Of a stretch of DNA of 64,000 nucleotides, positions 11,461 through 23,791 are shown one piece after another. Position numbers and translations under genes: made by a program. The stretch is from Platerodrilus igneus (lineage: Eukaryota > Arthropoda > Insecta > Coleoptera > Lycidae), in assembly GCA_036346225.1 (NCBI GenBank), contig JARFIW010000835.1, positions 1 through 64,000 of the forward strand, given 5' to 3'. The number at the start of each line of letters is the position of its first letter. The first letter of the stretch is position 1. Under the pieces are notes generated by a model. It saw only the letters and a program-made list of their open reading frames with translations. It was not told the DNA's origin and made no database searches.

Positions 11461-13109
11461 TCTTATGCTCCACCCCCGCTTTTTTTTATTTTATTAATTT
11501 TAATTTTATATATGATATGAAAATATTTACTTTTTATTTCGTGCTTTATCTACGTTTGGTCGGTTTAGAAAACAAAACTGTATTAATATGCCTCGACTAT
11601 TAGAAATCCGCCTTCCCAGGGTATCCACCTACTTACCGTGGGTTCAGTGATAAGTAAATGTGCAATGCACCAACCAAACAGCACTACCTTTATTTTTGTA
11701 CCTGTAATCTTAAACTTCTATGCCAAAATTTTATTAACAGATCCACGTAGCCTTGTGCCAAATAAATTAATATTACCAATTTTGACTTTGACGTTCAAAA
11801 CACACAGTACTCACTTGATTTAAACGTCGCCGTCGGCCTCTATGAAAACTGGCTCAAAATCTAATCGCCGTATGCGACTTTACAATGCGTGGCACTATCA
11901 CTACGAATAATCTGCTGTCCAGACTCCAGGTTTCGTTATTTTAATTTTGATATCCCCCAAATCTAAAATAAATATGACCAAATTTAGAATTTTGGCTGAT
12001 TTCAATTTTACTTCCCCTGCGCTAATTTTCCTAATGTTGTGTCTTTGTTACTCGTACTAATTCTCCCGCTACTCCAATGCTTTCCTTTTCCTTAATCCGC
12101 TCGTTCCAAATCAATGCTTTCTTTTTTTCAAATCTGCTCGTTCCAATTCAATACTTCCTTCTAATTACCATTCAATACCATTCTATCCATAATACCATAT
12201 CCAAATCAATTCCAGTAATATCTCCGTCAGTTTCATAAATCCTATTCAATACCTTTCTGCTTTTAATCAACTCGTTCCAATATCCAACTATTTATTCCGC
12301 CTGTTTCACTGTCGCTCTAATCCACTCTTACACTTTTCTATTCGTCGTTACTATTATTTATTTTTATTACTCTCGCTTGTCCGTACTCTTCTTTATATAA
12401 ATTAAACTCTTAAACTTTTCAAAATCATTTATTAATACTTTATAATATTCAAAATTTAGCGCAGTTTACAAAACACGTCTTACTACCAAAATGTTTATAA
12501 ATCGACCTCTTATTTATCTCTTCCTAGGTGATTATAATAATTAAAATATGCCTACTCTTCTATACATTTTATACATTTTTCATCCAATAAAATCGTCCCA
12601 ACAAGTTCGTGTCACTAATACCTTATAATCCTTCTTTTACACTTTACTATTTCATATGTAAAAGTTCAATCATTGGTCCCTAATACTGCATCACCCTTCA
12701 ATCATATTTGACAATACTTTTCACTTATAATTTTGATATTACAGGTTTGTCCAAAGGTTGATTCTACTACAATAAGTGCCGAAATGTTTCACATATAAAC
12801 CTGGATCTGTGTGGTGAATAGTGGAATTTCTACAGACGCATCCGGTTTTTTTTTATTAGCAATTGTACATTCTATGGCTCATTAACATACAACTCAGTGT
12901 AAATCCTTGAATACTGTGTTTTCTCACGTCATCAAGTCATTGTTTTACGTCTTGGCACTTATACTTTGACTAATATACTCCAAATACTTTAACATTTGTA
13001 AAGTACGGCAAACATAAAATTTTCAGTTACGGGATCTGATATTTAGCTTTCTTTGGCATACACTACCTTCATACAAATACTCTTTATACCCTTTTTCTTA
13101 CTGACACTT

Positions 13110-13112
<3 letters not shown>
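11461..13112. other. AT-rich interval, no gene seen
   Basis: Only short shadow frames occur. I recognise no protein domain, RNA gene or repeat shared with the rest of the window. Confidence 0.6.

Positions 13113-13161
<49 letters not shown>
13113..13161. repeat. (TA)n microsatellite
   Basis: About 24 consecutive TA dinucleotides. Confidence 0.95.
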
Positions 13162-13163
<2 letters not shown>

Positions 13164-14500
13164 CTATGATTATAACGATATTTAAGGTTGTATAAGGTCA
13201 CAAAGGAGGAATACGTCATGTAAATATCATAAAAACCACAAAAAGCAAACCTTAAAACTTTTCCAAATACAAACATAATTTGAATTAGGGCCGCTATACT
13301 TGCGGCCACGTCCCCAATGTTCCACCCGGAGGTACTACATTGGGTTTAAACGCGAAAAATAAACGTGCTTCTTATTAATTCTAACTTCATAATTAATCCA
13401 CCCTAAATAAAAATCTAACTAAAATCTAACAAACTAAAATAAAAACTAAAAACAGGGTTTAAATAATGGTATCCGTAGCGTTGACTTTGGAGTGTGCCCG
13501 ATCAACAAGACACAAGCAAAAATGAGAGGGGGAGGGATCCGTAATACCGGATAGCAGACGCCGGTTCTGCTTACCAGTGCGACCTGAAGAGTCGACTTAA
13601 AACTATCCAAATCTAGCTAGCTAATTTAAAATTGATTCAAATTTTCTAAGCAGTTGCCAAAATTATTACTAGTGAATCCAGCTATTTGCCTGCTCTATAA
13701 ATTTACAAATTTGTCCTCCTTGATCTAAGTGTTTTATCCCAATTTTGTCCCTAACGTTCCCTATCATTCCTTAACTGACGTATTATATATACAATCTTCT
13801 TTCCTATATATACTGCGGCCAAAAATTGGCGACAGAACGTCAAACGAATCAAGCCACAAAACAATACAATGCAGGCAAAAATATAGGTGTAAAAATAAAT
13901 ATAAATATAATATAAATATATAAATAAACATATAATAAATATATAAATAAATTTCTGAATAAGCAAAAGCATGTAACAGTGCATATATGTATTAGCAAAA
14001 GCAAATACGTTATCAGGTGCACTCGCATGAGCATTATATCGACTAGCGCCATTACACAAAAAACGCGCTTGTTAGATTATTTCAAAATCTGTTTAAAATC
14101 ACAAATCCATGCTCATGCGAGTACAGCCGCCACAATTTTATTCTTACCTTCAATATAATTTTCTCCAGCATCCGAAGATCTGGTCGTCTACCTATATCTA
14201 TTGGTTTTCTACCTTTATGGGGGAGTTGGATATGCACTGTTAAAGTCCTGGTGGATATGCACTAAATGTTCTGGGGGGGATCACAATCACTATCACTTCA
14301 CTTTTAAGTCCTGGGGGGATGCGCGGTTTCACTATGTTTTATTATTTCTTTATTTATTACACTTATTTAAATTAATGAGGTTTCCTGATTTGGTTTGTTG
14401 TTATTTATTTGTTTCGTTTATTCCCGATTTTCCGCACGTAGGAGGTGGGACAGTGATTGTTTTAGTGTGTGTTCGTCGTGCATATTAGAGTTTTGGGTAT
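13162..14500. other. AT-rich interval with a GC palindrome, no gene seen
   Basis: A short palindrome GGCCGC-TATACTT-GCGGCC sits at 13289-13307. ATTGGCGACAGAAC near 13826 resembles a retroelement primer-binding region, but no LTR pair was found around it. Nothing else is supported. Confidence 0.4.
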
Positions 14501-14524
14501 ACTTATTTAATTATTATTATTATT

Positions 14525-14950
14525 ATTGGTTTTCTTTCTTTTTTTTTCTTTTTCTCTTTTTTGTTGGTTTGTTTTTGTTTTGGTTTTTTTGCAGGTTTTG
14601 GTTATAATGCTCTTATCATGTCAAAATCACGCCAGGTCGAAATCTATAATTTTTCAATCCTCCCATAATCCCCTCCCGACTTACACACGATTATCACCGT
14701 CTAATCTCCCAACCCTTCCTGCGAACTCTCTAAAGGCTGTCCAGAACGCCTTCTGGTTAGCCACTTCCCTGACTTCCTATAGGCTCTTTGGCCATGCTAG
14801 ACCTACGATAGCTAATTTCGTATCAGCCAACCCTCGATTTGCCGCTTCAAGCGGGCAGTCGAAGAGCACGTGCTCTGCGCTTTCCGCGCCCTCGCCACAT
14901 TCACAGCGGTCGTTGTTGGTTAACCCGAACCTACCAAATACAAACAACTG
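14525..14950 (-). pseudogene. C-terminal fragment of a non-LTR retrotransposon (not RTE)
   Basis: Read leftward from about 14945, the frame contains the cysteine/histidine knuckle CECG-x7-EHVLFDCP, typical of the extreme C-terminus of I/R1/Jockey-like LINE polyproteins after the reverse transcriptase or RNase H domain. It continues as a typical tail (WTAFREFAGRVG) to a stop at about 14680. There is one internal stop (about 14777). Downstream on that strand is an A-rich stretch (T-rich on plus, 14525-14600) fitting a 3' poly(A) end. The piece is 5'-truncated, as usual for LINE insertions. The exact clade is not determinable from ~90 residues. Confidence 0.7.
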
Positions 14951-17180
14951 ATTGCGTTCTGAGAACGCGAGGAATATTCGAAAAGGAGTTTGATTCTATA
15001 AAACTAACGGAGCCGATAAAGGAGGAGCATTCTGTAATCTACGCGCCGACTGTGCTAGTTTGAAAGAAGATATTCACGTAAATATAAATTTTCAGTGAAA
15101 GTAAATAAAAAAATTTGAATTTAAACGTGAAGTATAATAAATGTATATAGAATTTTACCGTTAATAATAAACGTAAGTCTAGAAATAGTTAATATCAATA
15201 AAAAATTTTGCATTTTTATTAATTTAGGGCAATAAGTAATTAACTAAGTCTTTGTTAAAAATACGAAGTCACTACTAAGTCATTAGTAAAGGAACTAAGA
15301 AATTAAATCACTGGATAATATTCTAAATTACAAAATAAACGATTCCGAGTTATTGGACAACAATCAAGAGTGATTTCTTGGCCAGGAAACTCCAACAAGA
15401 AAGAAAAATAGCAGAACTATAAGGTCAAAACTGTTTAACCGATTTATAGTATGCTGCATTTGTAATTTTAAATAATTTATGTTTTTAGAAGTGAGCCTAA
15501 AATTCGCAGGTGATAAAATACAGTGTGTAAAAGGTCAACAAAAATTTGGTTACTACGTAGAATTATATTAGAAAGGTGATATTTCGTTGAACGTTCAACG
15601 AAACTATTCGTGGTAAGATACATTTCTTTTTGCTGACTTTAATTGCTTTTACAGGTGTAAAATTTTATAATCTTCGTAAGAAGTTAATTCGATAGAAATA
15701 TTTATTTTAATTTTGATTTAAAGGTTCTATAAAAAGTTAAAAATATTAAAAAGGGTGTAGATTTGTAAATTATAATATATCAAAATTTTTATTTAGTACA
15801 TTATACAATCTTTGGTGAATTTTGTTTGTCTTATTCAGGTATATTGAGTGTTGAAGAGGAGTGAGTAAAAGTTCTTCGTTATCATATCGTCGTTTCACTC
15901 TGTGTGTGGTATCACTGAGCTAGTCGAGGCATAAATTTGATTGTGTTAATTCTAAATCATTTTAAAAGCACAGAGAGGTGGCGATCAGCAGGCAATTGAT
16001 TGTTGTACATCTGGTGAAGGGCGATATCGTAGCAATATATATTAAAGGTTACATATTTCGGATTTTACATGAATCTAATTCAGTACAAAACTGTATATAA
16101 CCTGTTTCTGTTCTAAGACTGTGAAATCGTCGGCGCCATTATATATTTTCTAGATAAAACAAAATCAGACTGTATTAATTACCAAGATGACATCACTTCT
16201 AATTTTTTTAAAACTGACATATGGATTTTATAACCTTTGGTTATAAATCGAATATGATGCAAAATAGATTTTACTTAAATTACTAAAGGAATAATCTATT
16301 TCTATTGGTGGACTTAACTTATACAGAAACTATTAACATTGAATGTGATTCTAATTATTTCTAAGGGAATGCCACAAATTGTGATAAATTAGTCGTGTTT
16401 AGAATATGAAATTAGTACCTACAAATAGTGATTAAGCTAGTGTTAATGTAAAGAAAATTCTGTAAATGCTGTGATTGTGAAGAACAAAATTAGATTTGTA
16501 TTTATGGGAAATTAAAGCCAAAGGACAAACAGATAGTTTGCTACAATATTTACAATACACAAACGAATGCCACTAGAAACCATAAATTCGCCGCATAGAG
16601 TGAGGGTTGATGCTTTTGTAAATTTTTTAAATAAATTACTACATTGTATTTGTTTTTCCATTTGCTTTTATTATCTCAACAACAAAAATTCTTGAGATTT
16701 CGTATCTCGCTTTGGTAGATATCTGCGTATTGTAGTGGAGTCTACTACCTTTAGTACTTTTCTTACTGTATTTACTCGTTTTTCTTTGATTTTGGATATA
16801 CCACGAGTATATTATAATTTATTCTATGGTGATGGTTCGGTTTAAAATGGCAGATTATAAATTGGATATTTTATAATGTACAACCGTCTCTCGATAAAAC
16901 TCTAGGTAAATGAATATACTTAAAACACTTACCCCGTCATTCCAATTGGTCGCGGTTGTTGTTCTCAAGGGGTTTGTTTGTCTCTGTTGCCTTTGTTGTA
17001 GTTTGTACCTGCTTTTTCAGGTGCTGCTGTTGGTAATGCCTAATGATACGATAATAGGGATAGGTAAAAAGGATGAAAACGAGAAGGAAGCATTCACGTC
17101 AGCACTACACGACAGGTGGTAAGGTAGAGTTCACTCTACGGAAGGCGGTATGGTATGCTTTTAGCTATGCTGCATTTCTC
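14951..17180. other. AT-rich interval, no gene seen
   Basis: No recognisable domain, RNA or repeat over about 2.2 kb. A 70-codon frame at 16910-17122 has a hydrophobic cysteine-rich stretch but no family match and is not called. Confidence 0.5.
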
Positions 17181-17189
17181 ACTTAAAAC

Positions 17190-17300
17190 GTCTATCCCTT
17201 CCAACTGAAATTGACACAATTCCACTTGCGTTGATGGGAATCGAACTGATTCCCATGTACAAACCGTTGTCAGCATACTTGCGACTGCATATATAAGTTA
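17190..17300 (-). repeat. Possible tRNA-derived SINE head
   Basis: The reverse complement contains AGTTCGATTCCCATCA, which fits a pol III B box, preceded about 40 bases upstream by AGTCGCAAGTATGC, a weak A-box candidate. It lies just outside the left target duplication of the foldback element. No second copy was found to confirm it. Confidence 0.3.
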
Positions 17301-17639
17301 ATGACGTCAACAAGCGTGCAAACACCAACCTCTGTTAAGCTGGCAGGACCAAATCCGCAGAATTGATTCAGACCTATTGCATTATTTAGTGCTTATTTTG
17401 TGCTAACTTGTGCCATTAATAAAAATTTTGTGCTACATGCCGTTTTGAAAAAAATCGTGGCGTTGATAGCTTAGTATTAAGCTAGCAGGACCATATGCAA
17501 AAAATGGAAAAACAAAAAAAGGTATAAATACAACGGCCAGAATTTGTGCCGTCCGAAACAAGCAGCTAAATAGATTCATTCTGCTTGAAAAAACGCCGAA
17601 TTACATTTACCACGATTAGGTTCAACAGTAAAGTACCCG

Positions 17640-18625
17640 TTTGCACGATCAGAATCAATCAGTACTGCTACATTCGAAGCACACTAATTTGTGCTTCTCA
17701 AATGTTCACTCACGAAATTTGTACCCCACCCCTTTTTTGAAAAACCGTCCGCGAAACCTACTCGGCACAAGAATAAAGTAACCGTTTCCAGGAGCAGAAT
17801 CACTCGGTATTGCGACACTCCAAGTATCATAATTTGTGCCTCTCAAATATTCATTTACAGATTTTGTACCCAACCCTTTCTTTGATAAACCACCTGCGAA
17901 ACCTATTCGACACGCGCATAAAGTATCCGTTTCCACGAGCAGAATCAATCGATACTGCTACATTCGAAACACTAATTTGTGCTTCTTTAATATTTATTTA
18001 CGAAATTCATACCCCACTCCTTTTCTGAAAAACCCACCCGCGAATCCTACTCGGCACAAGAGTAAAGTATCCGTTTCCAAGAGCAGAATCAATCGGTGCT
18101 GCGACACTCGAAGCACACTAATTTGTGTTATTCAAATATTCACTCGCGAATTTTGTAACCCGCCCTTTCTCTGAAAAACCACTTGCGAAACCTATTCAGT
18201 ACAAGAATAAAGTATTAGTTTCCACGAGCAGAATCAATTAGTACTGCTGCATTCGAAGCACACTAACTTGTGCTTTTCAAATGTTCACTCACGAAATTTG
18301 TACACCACCCCTTTTCTGAAAAACCACTCGCGAAACCTACTTGGCACAAGAGTAAAGTATCCGTTTCCACAATCAGAATCAATCGGTACTGCGACAGTCG
18401 AAGTACATTAATTTGTGCAATTCAAATATTCACTCACGGATTTTGTACCACACCCCTTCTTTGAAAAACCACTCGCGAAACCTATTCGGCACAGAGTAAA
18501 GTATTCGTTTCCAAGAGCAAAATCTAACGGTACTGCTACATTCGAAGCACACTAATTTGTACTTTTTAAATGTTAACTCACGAATTTTGTACCTCACCTC
18601 TTCTTTGAAAAACCACCTCCGAAAC
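17640..18625 (+). repeat. Foldback left arm, tandem ~145-bp units
   Basis: Each unit carries GAAGCACACTAATTTGTGC, TTCACTCACGAAATTTGTAC, CTGAAAAACCACTCGCGAAA and CTACTCGGCACAAG. Spacing of equivalent positions (17691, 17836) is 145 bp. Confidence 0.9.
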
Positions 18626-18689
18626 CTACTCGGCACAAGCGTTACACATATATGTACATATAGTTTATGCCGTTCACATACTGGGGCAC

Positions 18690-20080
18690 AAATTTCGTGA
18701 GTGAACATTTGAGAAGCACAAATTAACGTGTTTCTAATGTAGCAGTATCGATTGCTTCTCATAGTGGAAACGAATACCTTACCCTTGTGCCGAATAGATT
18801 CCGCGAGTGGTTTTTCAGAGAAAGGGTGATATACAAAATTCATGAGTGAATATTTGAATAGCACAAATTAATGTGTTTTGAGTGTTGCAGTACCGATTGA
18901 TTCTCCTTATGGAAACAGATACTTTACTCTTGTGCCGAGTAGGTTTCGCGGGTGGGGTTTTCAGAAAAAAACTGGGGTACAAATTTCGTGAGTGAACATT
19001 GAAGAAGCACAAATTAGTGTGCTTTGAATGTAGTAGTAGCGATTGATTCTGCTCATGGAAACGGATACTTTACTCTTGTGCCGAGTAGGTTTCGGAGGTG
19101 GTTTTTCAGAGAAGGGGTAAGGTACAAAATTCGTGAATGAACATTTAAAAAGCACAAATTAGTGTGCTTCGAATGTCGCAGTACCGATTGATTTTGCTCG
19201 TGGAAACGAATACTTTACTCTTGTGCCTAATAGATTTTGCGAGTGGTTTTTTAGAGATGGAGTGAGGTACAAAATCCGTGAGTGAATATTTGAATAGCAC
19301 AAATTGGTGTGCTTTGAGTGTCGCAGTACCGATTGATTCTGCTCGTGGAAACGGATGCTTTACGCTTGTGCCGAGTAGGTTTCGTGGGTGGTTTTTCAGA
19401 AATGGGGTGGGATACAAAATCCATTAGTGAATATTTGAATGGCACAAACTAGTATGCTTTGAGTGTCGCAGTACCGATTGATACTGCTCGTGGAAACGGA
19501 TGCTTTACGCTTGTGCCGAGTAGGTTTCGTGGGTGGTTTTTCAGAAATGGGGTGGGATACAAAATCCATTAGTGAATATTTGAATGGCACAAACTAGTAT
19601 GCTTTGAATGTTGCAGTACCGATTGATTGTGCTCGTGAAAACGAATACTTTACTCTTGTGCCGAGTAGGTTTCGCGAGTGGCTTTTCAGAGAAGGGGTGA
19701 GGTTCAAAATCCGTGAGTGAATATTTGAATAGCACAAATTAGTGTGCTTCGAATGTAGTAATACCGATTGATTCTGCCTGTGGAAACGGATACTTAACTC
19801 TTGTGCCGAGTAGGTTTCACGGGTGCTTTTCTGAGAAGGAGTTGGGTACAAAATGTGTGAAGGAATATTTGAATAGCACAAATTGGTGTGCTTTGAGTGT
19901 CGCAGTACCAATTGATTCTGCTCGTGAAAACGGATACTTTACTCTTGTGCTGAGTAGGTTTCGCGGTTGGTTTTTCAGAATAGGGGTGGAGTACACATTT
20001 TGTGAGGGAACATTTGAGAAGCACAAATTAGTGTGCTTCGAATGTAGCAATACTGATTGATTCTGCTCGTGCAAACAGGT
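18690..20080 (-). repeat. Foldback right arm, tandem ~145-bp units
   Basis: The same unit in inverse orientation, with frame starts at 19445, 19590 and 19735 exactly 145 bp apart. Two adjacent units at 19380-19590 are nearly identical, which points to recent unit turnover within the arm. Confidence 0.9.
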
Positions 20081-20539
20081 ACTTTACTCTTGAACCTAAT
20101 CGTGGTAAATGTAATTCGCCGTTGTTTCTAGCGTAATGAATCTATTTAGCGGCTTGTTTTGTACGGCACAAATTAGCACAAATTCTGACCGTTGTATTTA
20201 TACCTTTTTTCAATTTTTGCATGCGTTCCTGTTAGCTTAATATTAAGTTAGCAGCGCCACGATTTTTTCAAAACGGCTTGTAGCACAAAATTAATTGCAC
20301 AAATTAGCACAAAATAAGCACTAAATAATGCAATAGATCTGAATCGATTCTGCCGATTTGGTCCTGCCAGCTTAACAGACTTAGAACACCAACAAAGCGT
20401 GGTTTTTCGCGGTGGCAACGGAATTGTTGTAATTGGCGAGGAATTTTCTACGTTGAGTTCTAAAAAGTCCTTAAATCTAAAGTAATAATCTAATACCTGA
20501 GAGCTATAAATAAGCTGTAAAGATTTATCGGCTTTGTTG

Positions 20540-20705
20540 AGCTATTTACTCGTGATGTTTCTCTACCTTCCATGGAAACCGTTGAGAGTATCCTTACCTT
20601 GCTTGGAACAGCAAGGGATCGGCAAACTTCCAAATTTTCCAGGTAAAAAAACTCGCTTTCTGGCCAATGTAGTACCTTTTGGTGAAGCATTGCAAAAGCA
20701 CATGT
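20540..20705 (+). repeat. SINE 3'-body fragment
   Basis: TTCCAGGTAAAAAAACTCGC followed by TCTGGCCAATGTAGTACCTT matches the tail of the tRNA-derived SINE copies at about 61075-61135 and 61375-61440. The tRNA-like head is missing. Confidence 0.55.
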
Positions 20706-22519
20706 AGAGCAGGCTTTTCAGGTTTTTCCCATTTTCTTCGGAAAATACGATTCGGTCAACTTTTCGGTCTGTTAGCTATTCTTTTCTTGAATTGTCCGTT
20801 TAAGACGATTTCCTGTTACCACAATTCGAAGAACATTTGTCTTTTCGAAACTCTCTTCTTGTTCCGTGGCATACTCGAGGCTTGACAGTTGTGTCTTATT
20901 TTGGTCATTACTGATAGTTTTCTTCCTCTCTTCTTTACTTCCTTGTTGGTTTTTTAGCGAGAAGCCTGCTACGTGCATTGACGTAACATAAAAAAAAACG
21001 AAGAGAAAGAAAGAAGAAGTAAGTAAGTCCGGGCTCAGGCGGCAAGTGGGCGGGGTTTTATACCTATAAGTAAGTAAAGGAGAGCCTGAAAAAAATAGAA
21101 AAAAAATGGCGAGCTTTAGTTTTTAGGCAACTACCCCCTGACAGTATTAGAAAAAAAAGAAAGAACCAAACGCAACCCTAAAAACCACAGCTCTAGAATA
21201 TCGTAAATATACACTTAACCTATTTTTACAAACAATAGCAACAACATTTTCAAATGTGCCAGCAAGTCTTTAAACTATTTTTCATTAATAAGTAGTAAGT
21301 TTTTAGTTATTAAAACAAATAGTAAAGCATTACTCAAAAAAAAGTAGTAAATACCCAAAATAAATCAAGAAATTTCGTAAAGAATTAAATTTAGAAAGGC
21401 CATCTATGAACGGTAAAACACCAGGTGTTCTGGTTCCGAAGTCAGAAGCGCATACAAAGAAAACAAAAAAAGAACTCACCCTCGAGTTACTGGCATCGGG
21501 GTGGAACCAGTCGCTGGTCTACGTCAGCGAACAGGCAGGCTTACGTCCAGGCAGAGCGTATTTGACCTCGCATTCCTAGAAGAAGCGACAGCTCAAGGGA
21601 TTAACGTGTCCCCCGCAGAAAGCTAGAATAATTACGTACTATAAATTAATTTATTGAAGCCGAAAAGTATTGTTTTATACAAACTCTATATACTTACCAC
21701 GCTAAATAATGCGTGCCGGAAATTCACATAAAGATAACAAACGAAGCCAAATAGAACGTGTTTTCTGGTTGTTAGTCGAACAGCAAAAGAATATTACATG
21801 TGTTAGGCACCAAAGCAAGGAAATAAACCAGGAAAACTCTAATTTTATTAAAATAAATTCACCGAATTTAACTAGGGAAAACACACCAGCATTTAATTAT
21901 TGAAATACTTGGAAAGTCGCCTATCTAATTAGGGCGTAAATTCCCAGATACGAAATTCTTAGAAAGGATATTTATTTTTCTAATAAGCAGAAAGATTTAT
22001 CAAATAACCTAGATAGGATATTTATTATTAATTACAATACAAATTTTAATACACGAAAGGGTTATTTTTAATTAACGGAATTAATTTTTGTGTTGAACGC
22101 CAAAGGAATTTAAGGTAAAAATTATTGCATATAAACTAATTAATTATTTACAAAAATGAACGTAACAAGCCACTCCTTTCCGTGGAAATATAAAAACTAA
22201 TTTCTTTTGTAGTAAAATATTCGTCATCTGACGACTTTTGCAGTGTTGGTGCCGTTTCACTTTAGTCCTCGTTGATTGCCGACCTTACCTTTTTTCTCTT
22301 TACATTTTTTTCTTTTTTTTTGTTTTTTTCGATTCTTTGAAAGCAATTACGTCAGCATTCTGTATTGTTTCATTTATGGTACTAATTAGGCTAGAATACT
22401 GATGTTTAGCTTCGACCCGAATGATTTCTTTTCTTTTTTTTTGGGTTCCTCCTGTAAGGAATTTCTTTTCGAATCGTTCTTAAGTTGGTTGATCCTCCGG
22501 TTTTGTTTCCTATTTCGAC
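20706..22519. other. AT-rich interval, no gene seen
   Basis: Includes a GA-rich patch (20990-21030) and a more GC-rich patch at 21420-21620. No frame, domain or repeat membership is recognisable. Confidence 0.5.
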
Positions 22520-23791
22520 CTTTTAACCATAGAGGAAATGGGTCATCTAAAATGTGACCCATGACTCAGTGACCCAAATGAGGATGTGACCCACCACCCA
22601 GTGACCCATGAACCAAATTGACCCAGTGACCCAAATTGACCCAGCGACTCATATTGGCCCAGTGACCCAAATTGACCCAGTGACCCAAATTGACCCACAT
22701 TGATCCAGTCACCCAAATTGCCCCATTTACCTAGATTGACCCAAATTGATGCAGTCGCAAAAATTTTCTTACTGTCTCAAATTGGCCTTCTGTGATGTCT
22801 TCAATTAGTGGGCGAGTTTTATCGAATAACCGATTATGAAATTTGGAAATTTTATTATTAATTTTTAATAAATATGTGCTGTTCTACGAATTACAGTTAC
22901 AAAATAAATTTCAGAACTATCTGGCAGAAGGAGTAGCTGCTGTCCGAGACAATTTTAATTAGTGTGAGAATGTTTAACAATTAAATATACTAAATAATCA
23001 AAATATTTTTCAATGACAGACGCAATAAAATATAAATTGAATAATCCCGTTTACTGACATCGAGTTGATACAGGAACATTGTTTTATATGATCTTCATTA
23101 TTCTTTTAGTTAATTAGTCTTATCAAGAAAGCTCGGTCTCACGGAGATTTATAAAAGTCAGCATTTATGTATAAGGTTTAAATTACAATTAAGGTGCTTA
23201 ATGATAATGATATACAAATTACAAAAATAATGGACACTGAAAATAACCGAGTATATAATATTAAGATTTTTGCTACAAATTATTTCAGTTCTTATGTGAA
23301 AGAATACTATTATTTGAACATACAAAATTGTTTACGTTCATAACACTGCATTCTCGCGGCACAGCGCCACAGCACGTTTCTTGAAAAACATGTAAAAATG
23401 CGTTTCATATTATATAAAAAGCGATGTATTGATTACAAAACATTTTAGCGTTTGCTTGAAATATGAAACGAATGCTAGCAACTAACGGCACCAATAAGCT
23501 TATGCATTTGTGAAAATAGTTAATAAATTGAGCTAAAAGTATGGGAAAAAGATTTTTATAACTTCAATAATTCAATTTGTTACTGAATCAATTGGGTCAG
23601 TTTGGCTCACTGGGTGAGTTTGGGTCACCGGGTTAATTTGGGTCACTGGGCCAATGTGGGTCAATGTGGGTCACTGGGTCAATCCGGGTCAGTACACGGG
23701 ACCCACTGACCCAGTGACCCAAACAAAAAAGTGACCCACTTGGACCCAATGACCCAGTTGACCCATGACCCATTTCATCTCTGCTTTTAAC
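22520..23791. mobile_element. Non-autonomous hAT-type element with TGACCCA subterminal arrays
   Basis: The 8-bp direct repeat CTTTTAAC flanks the element (22520-22527 and 23784-23791). The termini are imperfect inverted repeats, CATAGAGGAAATGGGTCAT at the left and CAGAGATGAAATGGGTCAT read inward from the right. Eight-base duplications and CAGAG-type ends fit the hAT superfamily. Arrays of TGACCCA with CAGTGACCCAAATTGACC-like period occupy 22550-22790, and the inverse orientation fills most of 23590-23780. The interior (22800-23560) is AT-rich without a transposase. An 88-codon frame across the right array is a repeat artefact. Confidence 0.8.

Larger units (their letters stand above)
17321..20393. 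mobile_element. Foldback (FB-like) transposon with 9-bp target duplication
   Basis: The 9-bp direct repeat AACACCAAC flanks the element at 17321-17329 and 20385-20393. Inside, the ends are inverted repeats: CTGTTAAGCTGGCAGGACCA at the left, its complement at the right, continuing about 300 bp with moderate divergence. Each arm then consists of tandem ~145-bp units in opposite orientation: about 7 on the left (17640-18625) and about 9-10 on the right (18700-20080), meeting at a short unique centre near 18633-18690. Long inverted repeats made of tandem subrepeats plus a 9-bp duplication are the hallmark of FB/NOF-type (Mutator-superfamily) elements. No transposase is present, so it is non-autonomous. 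The many 64-codon frames are by-products of the repeat. Confidence 0.9.

Noticed and set aside
13820..13850. LTR primer-binding site (ATTGGCGACAGAAC)
   Set aside because: No LTR end, paired LTR or polyprotein was found within several kilobases.
17691..20074. Series of 64-codon ORFs in both arms (MLFKCSLTKFVPHPF-type) as a peptide gene cluster
   Set aside because: They recur every 145 bp as part of the foldback subrepeat. The arms are inverted copies and no start context or conservation beyond DNA identity is visible.
22200..22240. Possible tRNA or rRNA genes in GC-richer patches (21.4-21.6 kb, 51.35-51.5 kb)
   Set aside because: No cloverleaf, box A/B pair or rRNA core sequence could be found by reading. 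The patches are simply less AT-rich.
22550..23790. CRISPR-like or nuclear-receptor enhancer array from regular TGACCCA repeats
   Set aside because: Repeats are degenerate, without unique spacers, and lie inside a TIR element with target duplications. A transposon explanation is sufficient.
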